NCBI GenBank assembly: GCA_937975235.1
Contig: CALJUZ010000021.1
Location: 1 to 5,719, forward strand
Length of the DNA: 5,719 bases
Source of the DNA: CALJUZ01 sp003387805
Lineage (GTDB): Bacteria > Bacillota > Limnochordia > Limnochordales > ZCTH02-B6
Direction of reading: 5' to 3'
Below are positions 1 to 5,688 of this stretch, in pieces. The position numbers and the translations under genes were made by a program. The notes beneath the pieces are model-generated. The model was not told the origin of the DNA, made no database searches, and saw only the letters and a program-made list of their open reading frames with translations. The stretch's first letter is position 1; each line of letters starts with the position of its first letter.

Positions 1-62
1 CGGGCGATCAGGTGCTGCGCCGCGTCGGCACGCTGGCGCGGGGCTACGTCCGGCCTGAGCGC
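1..62. other. Left edge, no assignable gene
   Basis: This short stretch follows the stop codon of the thioesterase gene. On the plus strand two of three frames close here (TGA at 56-58, TAG at 64-66) and the third stays open only as an antisense frame of the thioesterase. It could hold the 3' end of a convergent gene, but 20 codons are too few to recognise one. I see no terminator with a T-tract. Confidence 0.4.
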
Positions 63-578
63 TTAGCGCGCCGAGGCCGAGAAGCCCGCGCCGGCCTCCT
101 GCGGGGCGTTGGCCAGCGCGACGAAATCCCCCTCGAACAGACCCGCTTCGCCGCCGGCGGCCGCCGCCCCGTACAAACCGTTCTGCACGGCGTGCAGCAC
201 GGAGGCGACGCGAATTCTCGCTTTGCCCCGGCGCCGCAGCGTGGTTACGAACTGCTCCCAAGCGGCCTCGTCGTCCAGGCGCGCCGTGGCGGTGAACTCA
301 CCCGCGATGGGGCGCTTGTACTCCATGGTGTTGCGGTGGATGACGAGGCGGGCGTCGATGCCGTCCCGCAGCAGCCGCAGGTACAACAGCGACCATGCGG
401 CCAGCGTCGCGACGGCGGCGGCGCTGCCGCCGAACAAGGTGTCGCGGTGGTTGATGTTGGGCTCCAGCGGCGCGGCCAGCACCACCCGCCGCTCGTCCGC
501 GGCCGGGACGCGCACCTCCATCGCCCGGCTCAGCGGGATGTTGCGGTGAAGATATTGCTCCAGCTCCTGCGGCGTCAC
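63..578 (-). CDS. YiiD_C-type hotdog-fold thioesterase
   Basis: A 171-residue cytosolic protein that looks like a single hotdog domain of the YiiD C-terminal putative thioesterase family. Such enzymes are expected to hydrolyse acyl-CoA or acyl-ACP thioesters; the substrate here is unknown. Recognition rests on the block NINHRDTLFGGS (residues 41-52) followed by the long hydrophobic helix 53-70. Also seen are HRNTMEYKRPI (81-91) with the family's Tyr/Pro turn, GEFTATA (93-99) and a late strand FEGDFVAL (148-155). E. coli YiiD fuses this domain to an acetyltransferase; here it stands alone, as is common in Gram-positives. The start is GTG at 576-578, chosen because a perfect AGGAGG (591-586) lies 7 nt upstream. 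It is the last gene of the minus-strand series, 169 nt after the MFS gene, so it may be a separate unit. The Ala/Gly-rich tail after residue 138 is weakly conserved in character. Family call fairly sure, substrate not. Confidence 0.85.
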   Translation of the reverse strand: MTPQELEQYLHRNIPLSRAMEVRVPAADERRVVLAAPLEPNINHRDTLFGGSAAAVATLAAWSLLYLRLLRDGIDARLVIHRNTMEYKRPIAGEFTATARLDDEAAWEQFVTTLRRRGKARIRVASVLHAVQNGLYGAAAAGGEAGLFEGDFVALANAPQEAGAGFSASAR

Positions 579-585
579 GAGTGTT

Positions 586-591
586 CCTCCT
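586..591 (-). promoter_or_regulatory. Shine-Dalgarno AGGAGG deciding a GTG start
   Basis: AGGAGG reads on the minus strand 7 nt before the GTG at 578. It fixes the thioesterase start at GTG, although no ATG lies nearby in frame. Just upstream, 594-609 is an 8-bp tandem duplication (ATCGTTTG twice on the plus strand). Confidence 0.85.
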
Positions 592-624
592 GCATCGTTT
601 GATCGTTTGATTCCAGCACGTCAC

Positions 625-639
625 CGGGCCTAGGGCCCG
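625..639. repeat. Short GC-rich inverted repeat
   Basis: CGGGCC / GGCCCG arms of 6 bp around a TAG centre lie between the MFS gene and the thioesterase. No T-run follows on either strand, so it is not a standard intrinsic terminator. It may fold in the transcript leader of the thioesterase. Confidence 0.5.
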
Positions 640-650
640 ACGCGGTACGC

Positions 651-707
651 CGGCGCCGAGGCGGTGCCTCGGTGCCGAGGCAGAGCTTCGGCGCCGAGGC
701 GGTGCTT
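651..707. repeat. Three-copy 19-bp tandem repeat with stem-loop potential
   Basis: Three tandem units start at 651, 670 and 689. Units 1 and 3 share their first 17 bases exactly (CGGCGCCGAGGCGGTGC); unit 2 differs at three of those. Because each unit contains GCCGAGGC and the junction supplies GCCTCGG, bases 652-676 can form an 11-bp stem with a 3-nt loop and one G.T pair. The repeat sits wholly in the gap between the MFS stop and the thioesterase start. It may slow RNA decay or attenuate read-through; this role is inference. Confidence 0.75.
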
Positions 708-724
708 CTGAGTCGACTTCGTGC

Positions 725-745
725 GGCGGCGGGCGCGCCGCCGCC
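725..745 (-). terminator. GC-only stem-loop just after the MFS stop, possible terminator
   Basis: GGCGGCGG and CCGCCGCC form a perfect 8-bp stem with a 5-nt loop (GCGCG). It begins 2 nt downstream of the TGA of the MFS gene in the direction of transcription. The position suits an operon-end structure. There is no U-tract behind it on the minus strand (the next bases are GCACGAAG), so intrinsic termination is not assured and 3'-end protection is equally possible. Confidence 0.4.
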
Positions 746-747
746 CA

Positions 748-1971
748 TCAGTTCCGGTCCTCGGCGCCTGTGCGGGCATTGGCGTCCTCCCGGGCCGCGG
801 CCCGCAAGCGGGGCAGCGCCAGCGCGACAAACAGAAGGCAGGCGGCGACGTTGACGGAGGCTCCGCTGGAAAACGGCAGCGAGTCCCGGTACACGTACAG
901 CGTGCCGCCAACCACCGGCCCCAGCACCCGCCCCAGAGCGTCCATGGAGTCGTACACGCCGATGGCCAGGCCCTGCCCCACCTTCGTCCGCTGGGTGACC
1001 AGCGACGCATTGGCGGGGCGAATGAGACCGTGGCCGGCCGCGAACAGCGCCAGCGCGGCGGTGGCCGCCACGGCCGTTTTCGACACGGCGATGAGGGCCA
1101 GCGCCGCCGCGCTGACCAGCAGGCCCGCCGGAATCATCCGCGCTTCGCCGATGAGCTTGCGGATGGGCCCGATCAGACCGCCCTGCACGATGGAGCCGGT
1201 GATGCCCATGACGGCGAAAATGTAGCCCACGGAGCGGGTCGTGGCCCCCAGCCGGTCGTAGGCGAGAAACGGAAACGCCGTCTCCAGACCCGCGAGGGAA
1301 AACGCAGCCAAGAAGGCGATGACGTACAGCCACGTCGTGTCGGGCTGAAACGCCTTCAGGCGGGACACGTTCTCCCGGACGCGGCCCCGCTTCTCCGGCG
1401 GCAGGGACTCGGGCAGGAGCCGCCACACCAGTCCCATCGTCGCGACGGACAAGAGGCCGGTGGCAAAAAACGGCAGCCGCAGCGAGACGTCGCCCAGCAC
1501 GCCCCCGACGAAGGGCCCGAAAATGGCGCCCAGCCCGAACGCGGCGCCCAGCAGACCCATGCCCTTGGCCCGTTCGTCCTCGGTCGTCGTGTCCGCGATG
1601 ACCGCCATCGCGGTGGGCAGCGTCGCCGACGACAGCACGCCGGCCAGGGTCCGGGCCATGAACAGGTGCGGTATCGACTGCCCCAGCGCGAACAGCGTCA
1701 TGGAGACGCCATACCCCGCCAGCCCCACCAGCATCACGGGCTTGCGGCCGATGCGGTCCGAGAGCCGCCCCCACAGCGGGCTGAACACGAACTGCGCCAG
1801 CGAATAGCTGGCCGTCAGCCAGCCCATGGTGGCGCTGGTGGCCCCGAACAGCTGAATGTAGGCCGGCTCCACCGGAAACAAAATGGAGAAGCCGATCATG
1901 ACCAGGAAAAGCACGGTGAAAAGCAAACCGAGGATACGTTTTTGCATTTGCGTCCGCCGCGGCCCCTTCAT
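748..1971 (-). CDS. MFS drug/H+ antiporter, 12-TM DHA1 type
   Basis: A 407-residue inner-membrane major facilitator protein, the usual length for a 12-helix drug:H+ antiporter. Predicted helices lie near 14-34, 47-67, 78-98, 104-124, 137-157, 168-186, 215-235, 248-268, 279-297, 300-320, 338-360 and 369-388, with a charged central loop at 187-210. Motif A is clear as GRLSDRIGRKP (68-78) between helices 2 and 3. The motif B arginine is R107 in MARTLAGV. The antiporter motif C is GxxxGPFVGG (148-157) in helix 5, which in the DHA1 family marks proton-driven export. The substrate cannot be read from sequence. ATG at 1971 starts 10 nt after the stop of the preceding membrane-protein gene, which suggests translational coupling; its SD (GAGG) is too close to be good. 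An alternative ATG at 1947 (MQKRILG) would lose only eight polar residues. Control by the PadR protein at the head of the operon is likely. Confidence 0.93.
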   Translation of the reverse strand: MKGPRRTQMQKRILGLLFTVLFLVMIGFSILFPVEPAYIQLFGATSATMGWLTASYSLAQFVFSPLWGRLSDRIGRKPVMLVGLAGYGVSMTLFALGQSIPHLFMARTLAGVLSSATLPTAMAVIADTTTEDERAKGMGLLGAAFGLGAIFGPFVGGVLGDVSLRLPFFATGLLSVATMGLVWRLLPESLPPEKRGRVRENVSRLKAFQPDTTWLYVIAFLAAFSLAGLETAFPFLAYDRLGATTRSVGYIFAVMGITGSIVQGGLIGPIRKLIGEARMIPAGLLVSAAALALIAVSKTAVAATAALALFAAGHGLIRPANASLVTQRTKVGQGLAIGVYDSMDALGRVLGPVVGGTLYVYRDSLPFSSGASVNVAACLLFVALALPRLRAAAREDANARTGAEDRN

Positions 1972-1981
1972 GCCTCAGATT

Positions 1982-2449
1982 CTACACGTTTACCCGCAAA
2001 ATGACGACCAGAATCGTAGCGACGACGCCGGCGCCGATATAGGCCATGGTCCTGTGCAGCTGACGCCAGCGCCGGTCCCGCTCCTCCTCCGACCCCGCCC
2101 GGTCCACCCGGCGCAGCTGCCACGTCAGCAGGGCCGCCGACAAAATCGCCACCATGCCGCCGAACTGCTCCATGAACGACAGCCAAAACGGCCTCGCTCG
2201 CCCCATGAGCCCCAGCTGCATAATCATGACGATGCCGGTGCCGAGCACCACCAGCGCACTTGGGTTGAGAATGCCTTTCACCACCGACTTGGCCGTCTCG
2301 TACGCCAGTTCTTGCCCGCGCTCCCACGACCGGACTGCCGCCTTGCGGTACAGCACGTACAGAGCCGCGATGCCGCCCAGCCAGAAGGCCACGCCGGCCA
2401 CGTGCAGAAACAACAGCCAACGCATCACGTCCGCTCGCCCTCCCCCCAT
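1982..2449 (-). CDS. Four-helix integral membrane protein, CopD/DUF2269-like
   Basis: A small membrane protein of 155 residues with four predicted helices near 9-34, 60-82, 88-111 and 133-153, basic loops and a short polar loop 112-132. The first helix carries LHVAGVAFWLGG (15-26), a His plus Trp-Leu-Gly-Gly pattern shared with the CopD / DUF2269-type four-helix proteins, some of which bind haem or copper. I can claim only resemblance, not function. It lies between the PadR regulator and the MFS pump, 3 nt after the former and 10 nt before the latter, so it is surely co-transcribed and may assist export or sense stress in the membrane. The start is uncertain: ATG 2449 directly follows the upstream stop (coupling), while GTG 2428 or ATG 2425 lie 10 or 13 nt behind a GGAGG at 2443-2439 and give a more natural N-terminus (MRWLLFLH). 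Confidence 0.8.
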   Translation of the reverse strand: MGGGRADVMRWLLFLHVAGVAFWLGGIAALYVLYRKAAVRSWERGQELAYETAKSVVKGILNPSALVVLGTGIVMIMQLGLMGRARPFWLSFMEQFGGMVAILSAALLTWQLRRVDRAGSEEERDRRWRQLHRTMAYIGAGVVATILVVILRVNV

Positions 2450-2452
2450 GGG

Positions 2453-3121
2453 TCACCGAGCGCGGTGTCCGCCGTGCCCCGATGGCTCGCCGGCCGGCCT
2501 GTCCGCCTGTCCCGATGGCCCGCTGCCCGGCCGGTCCGCCTGTCCCGACGTCCCGCCGCCACACCTGTCCGCCTCGCGCGATGGCCCGCTGGCCGCCGTG
2601 CCCGCCGCCGGGCCCGTCAGCGAGCCCAGCACCTGCTCCAGCCAATCGCGCTCGGCCTGCAGAATGGCGATTTTGCGCTGTACGGCGTAGTCGACGCCCG
2701 GCGCGAAAGCGTGGCCCGGGGTCGCTGCCAGTCTGCGGATCTGCTTCCGGATATCGTCCAGCCGCCGGCGAAGGAGCTCCTCGGCCCGCTGGCCCGGCAG
2801 GTAGTCGATGAACATGAGGGCGATGTCCGCCGCCGAAGACGCTTCCTCGACGCGGGCCAGCAGGGCCTGCAGCAAGTCGAGAAACGCCTGCTTGCCTGCC
2901 TCGGTGATGGAGTACACCTTGCGCGGCGGGTGGTTGCCCACCGTCTGTACTTCCATCCGGACGAGCCCCCGCTTTTCGAGTCGCTCCAGCAGCGCGTAGG
3001 CGGTGGCCCGCTTCATGTTGGAGACACGGCCCAGATTCGTTTCGATGAAATCGTTGATCCGGTAAGCGTGCTGACTTTGCGCCATCAGGACGCCCAGCAG
3101 CAGCAAATGGCGTTCATCCAT
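2453..3121 (-). CDS. PadR-family transcriptional regulator with repeat-extended C-terminus
   Basis: A 222-residue cytosolic DNA-binding repressor. Residues 5-77 form the PadR winged helix: LLLLGVLMAQSQHAYRI, the recognition region GRVSNMKRATAYALLERLEKRGLV split across 31-54, and the wing NHPPRKVYSITEAGKQAF. Residues 78-168 look like the helical Vir_act_alpha_C dimerisation part, with the usual long helices (83-94, 109-131, 143-167). PadR proteins of this class repress efflux genes and are released by hydrophobic ligands or drugs. From 171 to the end the protein is a Gly/Ser/Pro-rich tail built from 11-residue repeats (GQADRPGSGPS type) encoded by a 33-bp minisatellite; family members normally stop near 170-190 residues. 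The start is ATG 3121 with GAGGAG 8 nt upstream (3135-3130). It heads the operon PadR / membrane protein / MFS, and an inverted repeat covers its promoter, which implies autorepression. Confidence 0.93.
   Translation of the reverse strand: MDERHLLLLGVLMAQSQHAYRINDFIETNLGRVSNMKRATAYALLERLEKRGLVRMEVQTVGNHPPRKVYSITEAGKQAFLDLLQALLARVEEASSAADIALMFIDYLPGQRAEELLRRRLDDIRKQIRRLAATPGHAFAPGVDYAVQRKIAILQAERDWLEQVLGSLTGPAAGTAASGPSREADRCGGGTSGQADRPGSGPSGQADRPAGEPSGHGGHRAR
2481..2612. repeat. 33-bp in-frame minisatellite, four degenerate copies
   Basis: Four units of exactly 33 bp start at 2481, 2514, 2547 and 2580, most beginning GATGGC(T/C)CGC and containing GTCCGCCTGTCCC. A partial fifth lies at 2461-2480. 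Units 1 and 2 are closest, 3 and 4 more diverged. Since 33 is a multiple of three, the array stays in frame and encodes the 11-residue repeats of the PadR C-terminus (residues about 171-222). The plus-strand open frame here is only its antisense shadow. Confidence 0.85.
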
Positions 3122-3138
3122 CGCGCTCTCTCCTCAAG

Positions 3139-3169
3139 TAGTCATATGTAGGATAGTCAAGAATGACTA
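3139..3169. promoter_or_regulatory. Candidate PadR operator
   Basis: TAGTCA (3154-3159) and TGACTA (3164-3169) form a 6-4-6 inverted repeat. A further TAGTCAT at 3139-3145 pairs equally with ATGACTA at 3163-3169, so three half-sites are present. The inverted repeat overlaps the -10 element and the promoter spacer, a position where bound repressor would block polymerase. Known PadR operators are often ATGT-N8-ACAT; this differs, so the assignment to the neighbouring PadR protein rests on position. Confidence 0.6.
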
Positions 3170-3178
3170 GGTGCGCAA
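3150..3178 (-). promoter_or_regulatory. Sigma70-type promoter of the PadR-MFS operon
   Basis: On the minus strand TTGCGC (3178-3173) and TATCCT (3155-3150) are separated by exactly 17 bp. This places the transcription start near 3143 and gives a leader of about 22 nt that contains GAGGAG 8 nt before the ATG at 3121. This is the most AT-rich patch of the window, which supports it. The -35 matches only half of the consensus, consistent with a regulated promoter. Confidence 0.6.
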
Positions 3179-3223
3179 GCCCCATTTCCCGGGCCGGCAG
3201 CACGATTTTTCCGTGGGGAACAC

Positions 3224-4723
3224 TTACGTGCCGCAGTAGGTGACGTAGGGGATGGGAGACGGTTCAGGCGGAAGGGCGTACTCCTCCTGCGCTTCGCTGT
3301 ATGCGTACGGGTCAGCGAGCACCCCGAGGAGCTTCTCGAGAGGTCCGAGATCGCCGCCCACTGCGGCAGCCAGAGCCTCTTCCACCCGGTGGTTGCGCGG
3401 AATCACCGCGGGATTCGCCCGGCGCATGCGGGCCCGTACCTCGTCCCAGGGCTTGCCCTCCCGCTCCACCCGGGCCCGCCACGCCTCGCGCCACCGCATC
3501 CACGCGGCGCTGTCGTACATGGGCGTCTGCTCCCCGCGGCCCAGCGTCAGCGCCCGGAACGTTTCGGTGTAGTCCGCGCCGTGCTCGTGCATGAGGTGCA
3601 GCAGCTCGTCGGCCAGCTGCCGGTCGCCTTCCTCTTCCCGGGCCAGGCCGAGCTTGGCCCGCATGCCCGCCAGCCAGCGCCGCCGATAGAGGTCTGCGAA
3701 CCCGGACACCGCTTCCTGCGCCTTGTCGATGGCCTTCGCTTCGTCCTCGTCGATGAGGGGCAGCAGCGCATCCGCGAAGCGGGCCAGATTCCACGCCGCG
3801 ATGCCCGGCTGCCGGCCGTAGGCGTAGCGGCCCCGCCGGTCGATGGAGCTGAAAACCGTGGCCGGATCGTACGAGTCCATGAACGCGCACGGGCCGTAGT
3901 CGATGGTCTCGCCGCATATGCTCATGTTGTCCGTGTTCATGACGCCGTGGACGAAGCCGACCAGCTGCCAGCGGACGATCAAGTCGGCCTGCAGGTCGAT
4001 GACCCGCCGGAGCAGCTCCAGATACCGGTCGGGGTCCTCCAGGTCGATGTCGGGGAAATGCCGCTCCAGCGTGTAGTCGGCCAGCGCGCGCAGGTCGTCT
4101 TTCGTGGCCAGGTACGCGGCAAACTGAAACGTGCCGACACGGATGTGGCTCGAAGCGACGCGGGTCAGCACCGCGCCGGGCAGCGGCCGTTCCCGAAAAA
4201 CCCACTCGCCCGTGGCCGTCACCGCCAGGCTCCGGGTGGTCGGGATGCCCAGCCCGTGCATGGCCTCGCTGATGATGTATTCCCGCAGCATAGGGCCCAG
4301 GGCGGCGCGGCCGTCGCCGCCCCGGGAATACAGCGTCGTCCCCGAGCCTTTTAGCTGGATGTCCACGCGCCGCCCGCCGGGCGTGACGTGCTCGCCCAGC
4401 ACGACGGCCCGGCCGTCACCCAGCATGGTGAAGTACCCGAATTGATGCCCGGCGTACGCCTGCGCCAGAGGCTCGGCGCCGTCGGGCACCGCGTTGCCCG
4501 CCAGCACCGCCGTGCCCGCAGCCGAGCGCAGCGCGTCCGGGTCCAGCCCGAGCTCTTGGGCCAGCTTCTCGTTTAGGAGCACCAGGCGCGGCTCCCGCAC
4601 CGGCACCGGCTGCCGCCGGGAGTAAAAGCGTTTGGGCAGCCGCACGTACGTGTTGTCGAAGTTCCATCCCGCCGCCGCTGCGGCTCCCGCTCCTGCGCCC
4701 GCTTTCGCCGTCGTGCCCGCCAT
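3224..4723 (-). CDS. selO: Protein adenylyltransferase SelO (YdiU family)
   Basis: A 499-residue protein of the SelO pseudokinase family, which binds ATP in a flipped orientation and transfers AMP to Ser/Thr/Tyr of target proteins, tied in bacteria to oxidative stress. Using the published Pseudomonas syringae residues as a guide, the expected residues are all present: K125 in QLKGSGTT, E148 in LREYI, R188 and R195 in TRVASSHIRVGTF, D265 and N266 in HGVMNTDNMS, and the metal-binding D275 in DYGP. The family opening WNFDNTYVRLP is at 20-30, behind an Ala/Gly-rich low-complexity leader (1-19). Length matches the family (about 480-500). The protein ends TYCGT with C497, the place of selenocysteine or cysteine in relatives. 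The activation-loop cysteine of E. coli SelO appears replaced by F291, while C270 and C279 flank the metal site. The ATG is supported by AGAGG 8 nt upstream (4736-4732). It is monocistronic or reads toward the PadR operon 102 nt away. Confidence 0.96.
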   Translation of the reverse strand: MAGTTAKAGAGAGAAAAAGWNFDNTYVRLPKRFYSRRQPVPVREPRLVLLNEKLAQELGLDPDALRSAAGTAVLAGNAVPDGAEPLAQAYAGHQFGYFTMLGDGRAVVLGEHVTPGGRRVDIQLKGSGTTLYSRGGDGRAALGPMLREYIISEAMHGLGIPTTRSLAVTATGEWVFRERPLPGAVLTRVASSHIRVGTFQFAAYLATKDDLRALADYTLERHFPDIDLEDPDRYLELLRRVIDLQADLIVRWQLVGFVHGVMNTDNMSICGETIDYGPCAFMDSYDPATVFSSIDRRGRYAYGRQPGIAAWNLARFADALLPLIDEDEAKAIDKAQEAVSGFADLYRRRWLAGMRAKLGLAREEEGDRQLADELLHLMHEHGADYTETFRALTLGRGEQTPMYDSAAWMRWREAWRARVEREGKPWDEVRARMRRANPAVIPRNHRVEEALAAAVGGDLGPLEKLLGVLADPYAYSEAQEEYALPPEPSPIPYVTYCGT

Positions 4724-4749
4724 AGTCGTAGCCTCTCCCCTCGGCCTCT

Positions 4750-4778
4750 AGCGTATAACGGGCCGCCGACGGGTGCAA
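4750..4778 (-). promoter_or_regulatory. Weak candidate selO promoter
   Basis: On the minus strand TTGCAC (4778-4773) is followed 15 nt later by TATACG (4757-4752), or 17 nt later by TACGCT (4755-4750). GTTATACG is the only AT-rich hexamer in the leader, about 30 nt before the start codon. Matches to consensus are poor, so this is only the best available candidate. Confidence 0.3.
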
Positions 4779-4831
4779 CGCTGGTGCGGCAGCCGACGGC
4801 TGGACCCTGGCACGACGGCATCGCGGCAGGG

Positions 4832-4879
4832 CCGGACGGCCGAGCGGACGCGTGGCCGAGTGGCCGAGCGGCCGTCCGG
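4832..4879. repeat. Inverted repeat CCGGACGGCC / GGCCGTCCGG
   Basis: Perfect 10-bp arms (4832-4841 and 4870-4879), extended to 11 by G4842/C4869, enclose a 26-28 nt loop carrying the tandem TGGCCGAG. The same CCGGACGGCC recurs at 5111-5120 in the repeat array. It lies about 110-155 bp upstream of the selO start. No function can be assigned. Confidence 0.65.
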
Positions 4880-4984
4880 TTCGCCGGCTGGACCCGGGAA
4901 CGGCTGGAGCGCTGTACGACCGGACGCCCCGCTGCCGGACCGCCAAGTCCGTGCCTTCTCCACGGCCGGCACGCCGTTGCCGAC

Positions 4985-5072
4985 GACCCGCCTTCGGGTC
5001 ATGGAATCGAATTCCGACCCGAATCGAGACCGTCTTCCGCCAAGTTCGACCCACTAGCGGGGCGCACGCTCC
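4985..5072. repeat. Array core 1
   Basis: Begins with GACCCGCCTTCGGGTC, a perfect 6-bp stem with CCTT loop, then TGGAATCG, and has GACCC at 4985, 5016 and 5048. Over the first 36 bases it matches core 2 at 26 positions without gaps. The third GACCC has only a partial partner (GGGGC). Confidence 0.7.
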
Positions 5073-5278
5073 CTAGACGCCAACACCGCGCAGCGGATCC
5101 CAGGTGCGGACCGGACGGCCGCCACAGCAGAATCTCAGGCCTTTCGTTGCCGAAGCCGAAAACAGGCTCTGCAGCGTCATTTTCAGGGATGGAAGGGCAT
5201 CACGATGGAGCATTGCATGACGGAGCGGGCGGCGGCGGATCCCCACTCGTCAGCGGACGTCGCGGCTCCAAGGACCCA

Positions 5279-5394
5279 GACCCGCTGGTGGGTCGTGGAA
5301 TCGGCGTTTGACCCATTTTCCGCCCACCGACCGGCGATTTCGACCCATCTGTGAGTCGTCCGCTGACCTCAACCCAGGCCGGCTCGGCAGTGCC
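5279..5394. repeat. Array core 2
   Basis: Begins GACCCGCTGGTGGGTCGT, which is repeated exactly at 5636-5653 in core 3. GACCC occurs at 5279, 5310 and 5342. From 5307 to 5346 it matches core 3 at 31 of 40 positions, and 5375-5394 (CAGGCCGGCTCGG...) at 17 of 20, so the shared part is longer with core 3 than with core 1. Confidence 0.75.
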
Positions 5395-5422
5395 CTGTGC
5401 AGAACGCCACGGCCGCCCCTCC

Positions 5423-5455
5423 TCCAGTGTCACCACTGGATTCCGGGCACCGGAA
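5423..5455. repeat. Two adjacent perfect hairpins
   Basis: TCCAGTG-TCAC-CACTGGA (5423-5440) is followed directly by TTCCGG-GCA-CCGGAA (5441-5455). Stems are 7 and 6 bp with loops of 4 and 3 nt. They lie in the diverged spacer between cores 2 and 3. No run of T follows closely on either strand, so an intrinsic terminator is not supported. Confidence 0.6.
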
Positions 5456-5572
5456 ACCAGCACCACAACGGGGTTTTCGGGCGCAGCGCACGTCCGTGTG
5501 CAGCCCCGTCCGGACCGCGCGGCGTGCGGCGAGCCGCCCGCAGCCGGCTCGCTCTCGTCGTGGGGCGCCTTT

Positions 5573-5688
5573 GGCCCGTCAGTGGGTCGAAGAAGCGGAC
5601 TTTGACCCGACTTTCGACCACGGACCGCTGACTTCGACCCGCTGGTGGGTCGTCCGTTGGTCTTTCAGCAGGCCGGCTCGGTGGCGCC
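5573..5688. repeat. Array core 3
   Basis: Begins GGCCCGTCAGTGGGTCG, a stem that keeps pairing through a G.T pair. GACCC motifs follow at 5604 and 5636, the latter in a perfect GACCC-N6-GGGTC hairpin. Homology to core 2 continues to 5688, then fades toward the window edge. Confidence 0.75.

Larger units (their letters stand above)
4724..4984. other. Non-coding leader of selO with short repeats
   Basis: 261 bp without a convincing gene: open frames here show no recognisable motif and are explained by the GC content. It contains the selO ribosome binding site, a weak promoter candidate, a direct repeat GGCTGGACCC at 4798-4807 and 4886-4895, a tandem TGGCCGAG (4853-4868) and an inverted repeat described separately. 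Confidence 0.6.

Noticed and set aside
575..1774. 399-codon minus-strand open frame overlapping the MFS gene
   Set aside because: A different frame of the same strand as the MFS gene, with Arg/Gly/Ala-rich composition and no hydrophobic segments or motifs.
721..2004. 427-codon plus-strand open frame
   Set aside because: It is antisense to the clear MFS gene, is rich in Arg/Gln/His/Gly as expected from a shadow of GC-rich coding DNA, and has no recognisable domain.
1883..3151. 422-codon plus-strand open frame
   Set aside because: It crosses three minus-strand genes antisense and consists of low-complexity Arg/Pro/His sequence, including the mirrored 33-bp repeat.
3170..3223. Possible intrinsic terminator after selO, with a T5 run at 3206-3210
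   Set aside because: The T-run reads as T only on the plus strand, where no gene ends, and no stable stem precedes a U-tract on the minus strand; only a loose CCCCA/TGGGG pair with a loop of about 30 nt is seen.
3312..4354. Long alternative frames inside selO on both strands
   Set aside because: The SelO frame carries every family motif; the others are compositional shadows.
4848..4885. tRNA-Leu/Ser-like D-arm sequence GTGGCCGAGTGG
   Set aside because: No matching acceptor stem, anticodon arm or TTCGAAT-type T-arm follows; the match comes from a tandem TGGCCGAG.
4784..5311. 175-codon plus-strand open frame and overlapping minus-strand frames upstream of selO
   Set aside because: No motif, no good ribosome binding site, atypical Gly/Pro/Arg/Ser composition, and the frame runs into the repeat array.
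4985..5660. Repeated peptide pattern GR..R...RF.DP..G in one minus-strand frame of all three cores
   Set aside because: Substitutions between units fall at first and second codon positions as often as at the third, and stops break the frame between units; the pattern follows from the DNA dyads rather than from protein selection.
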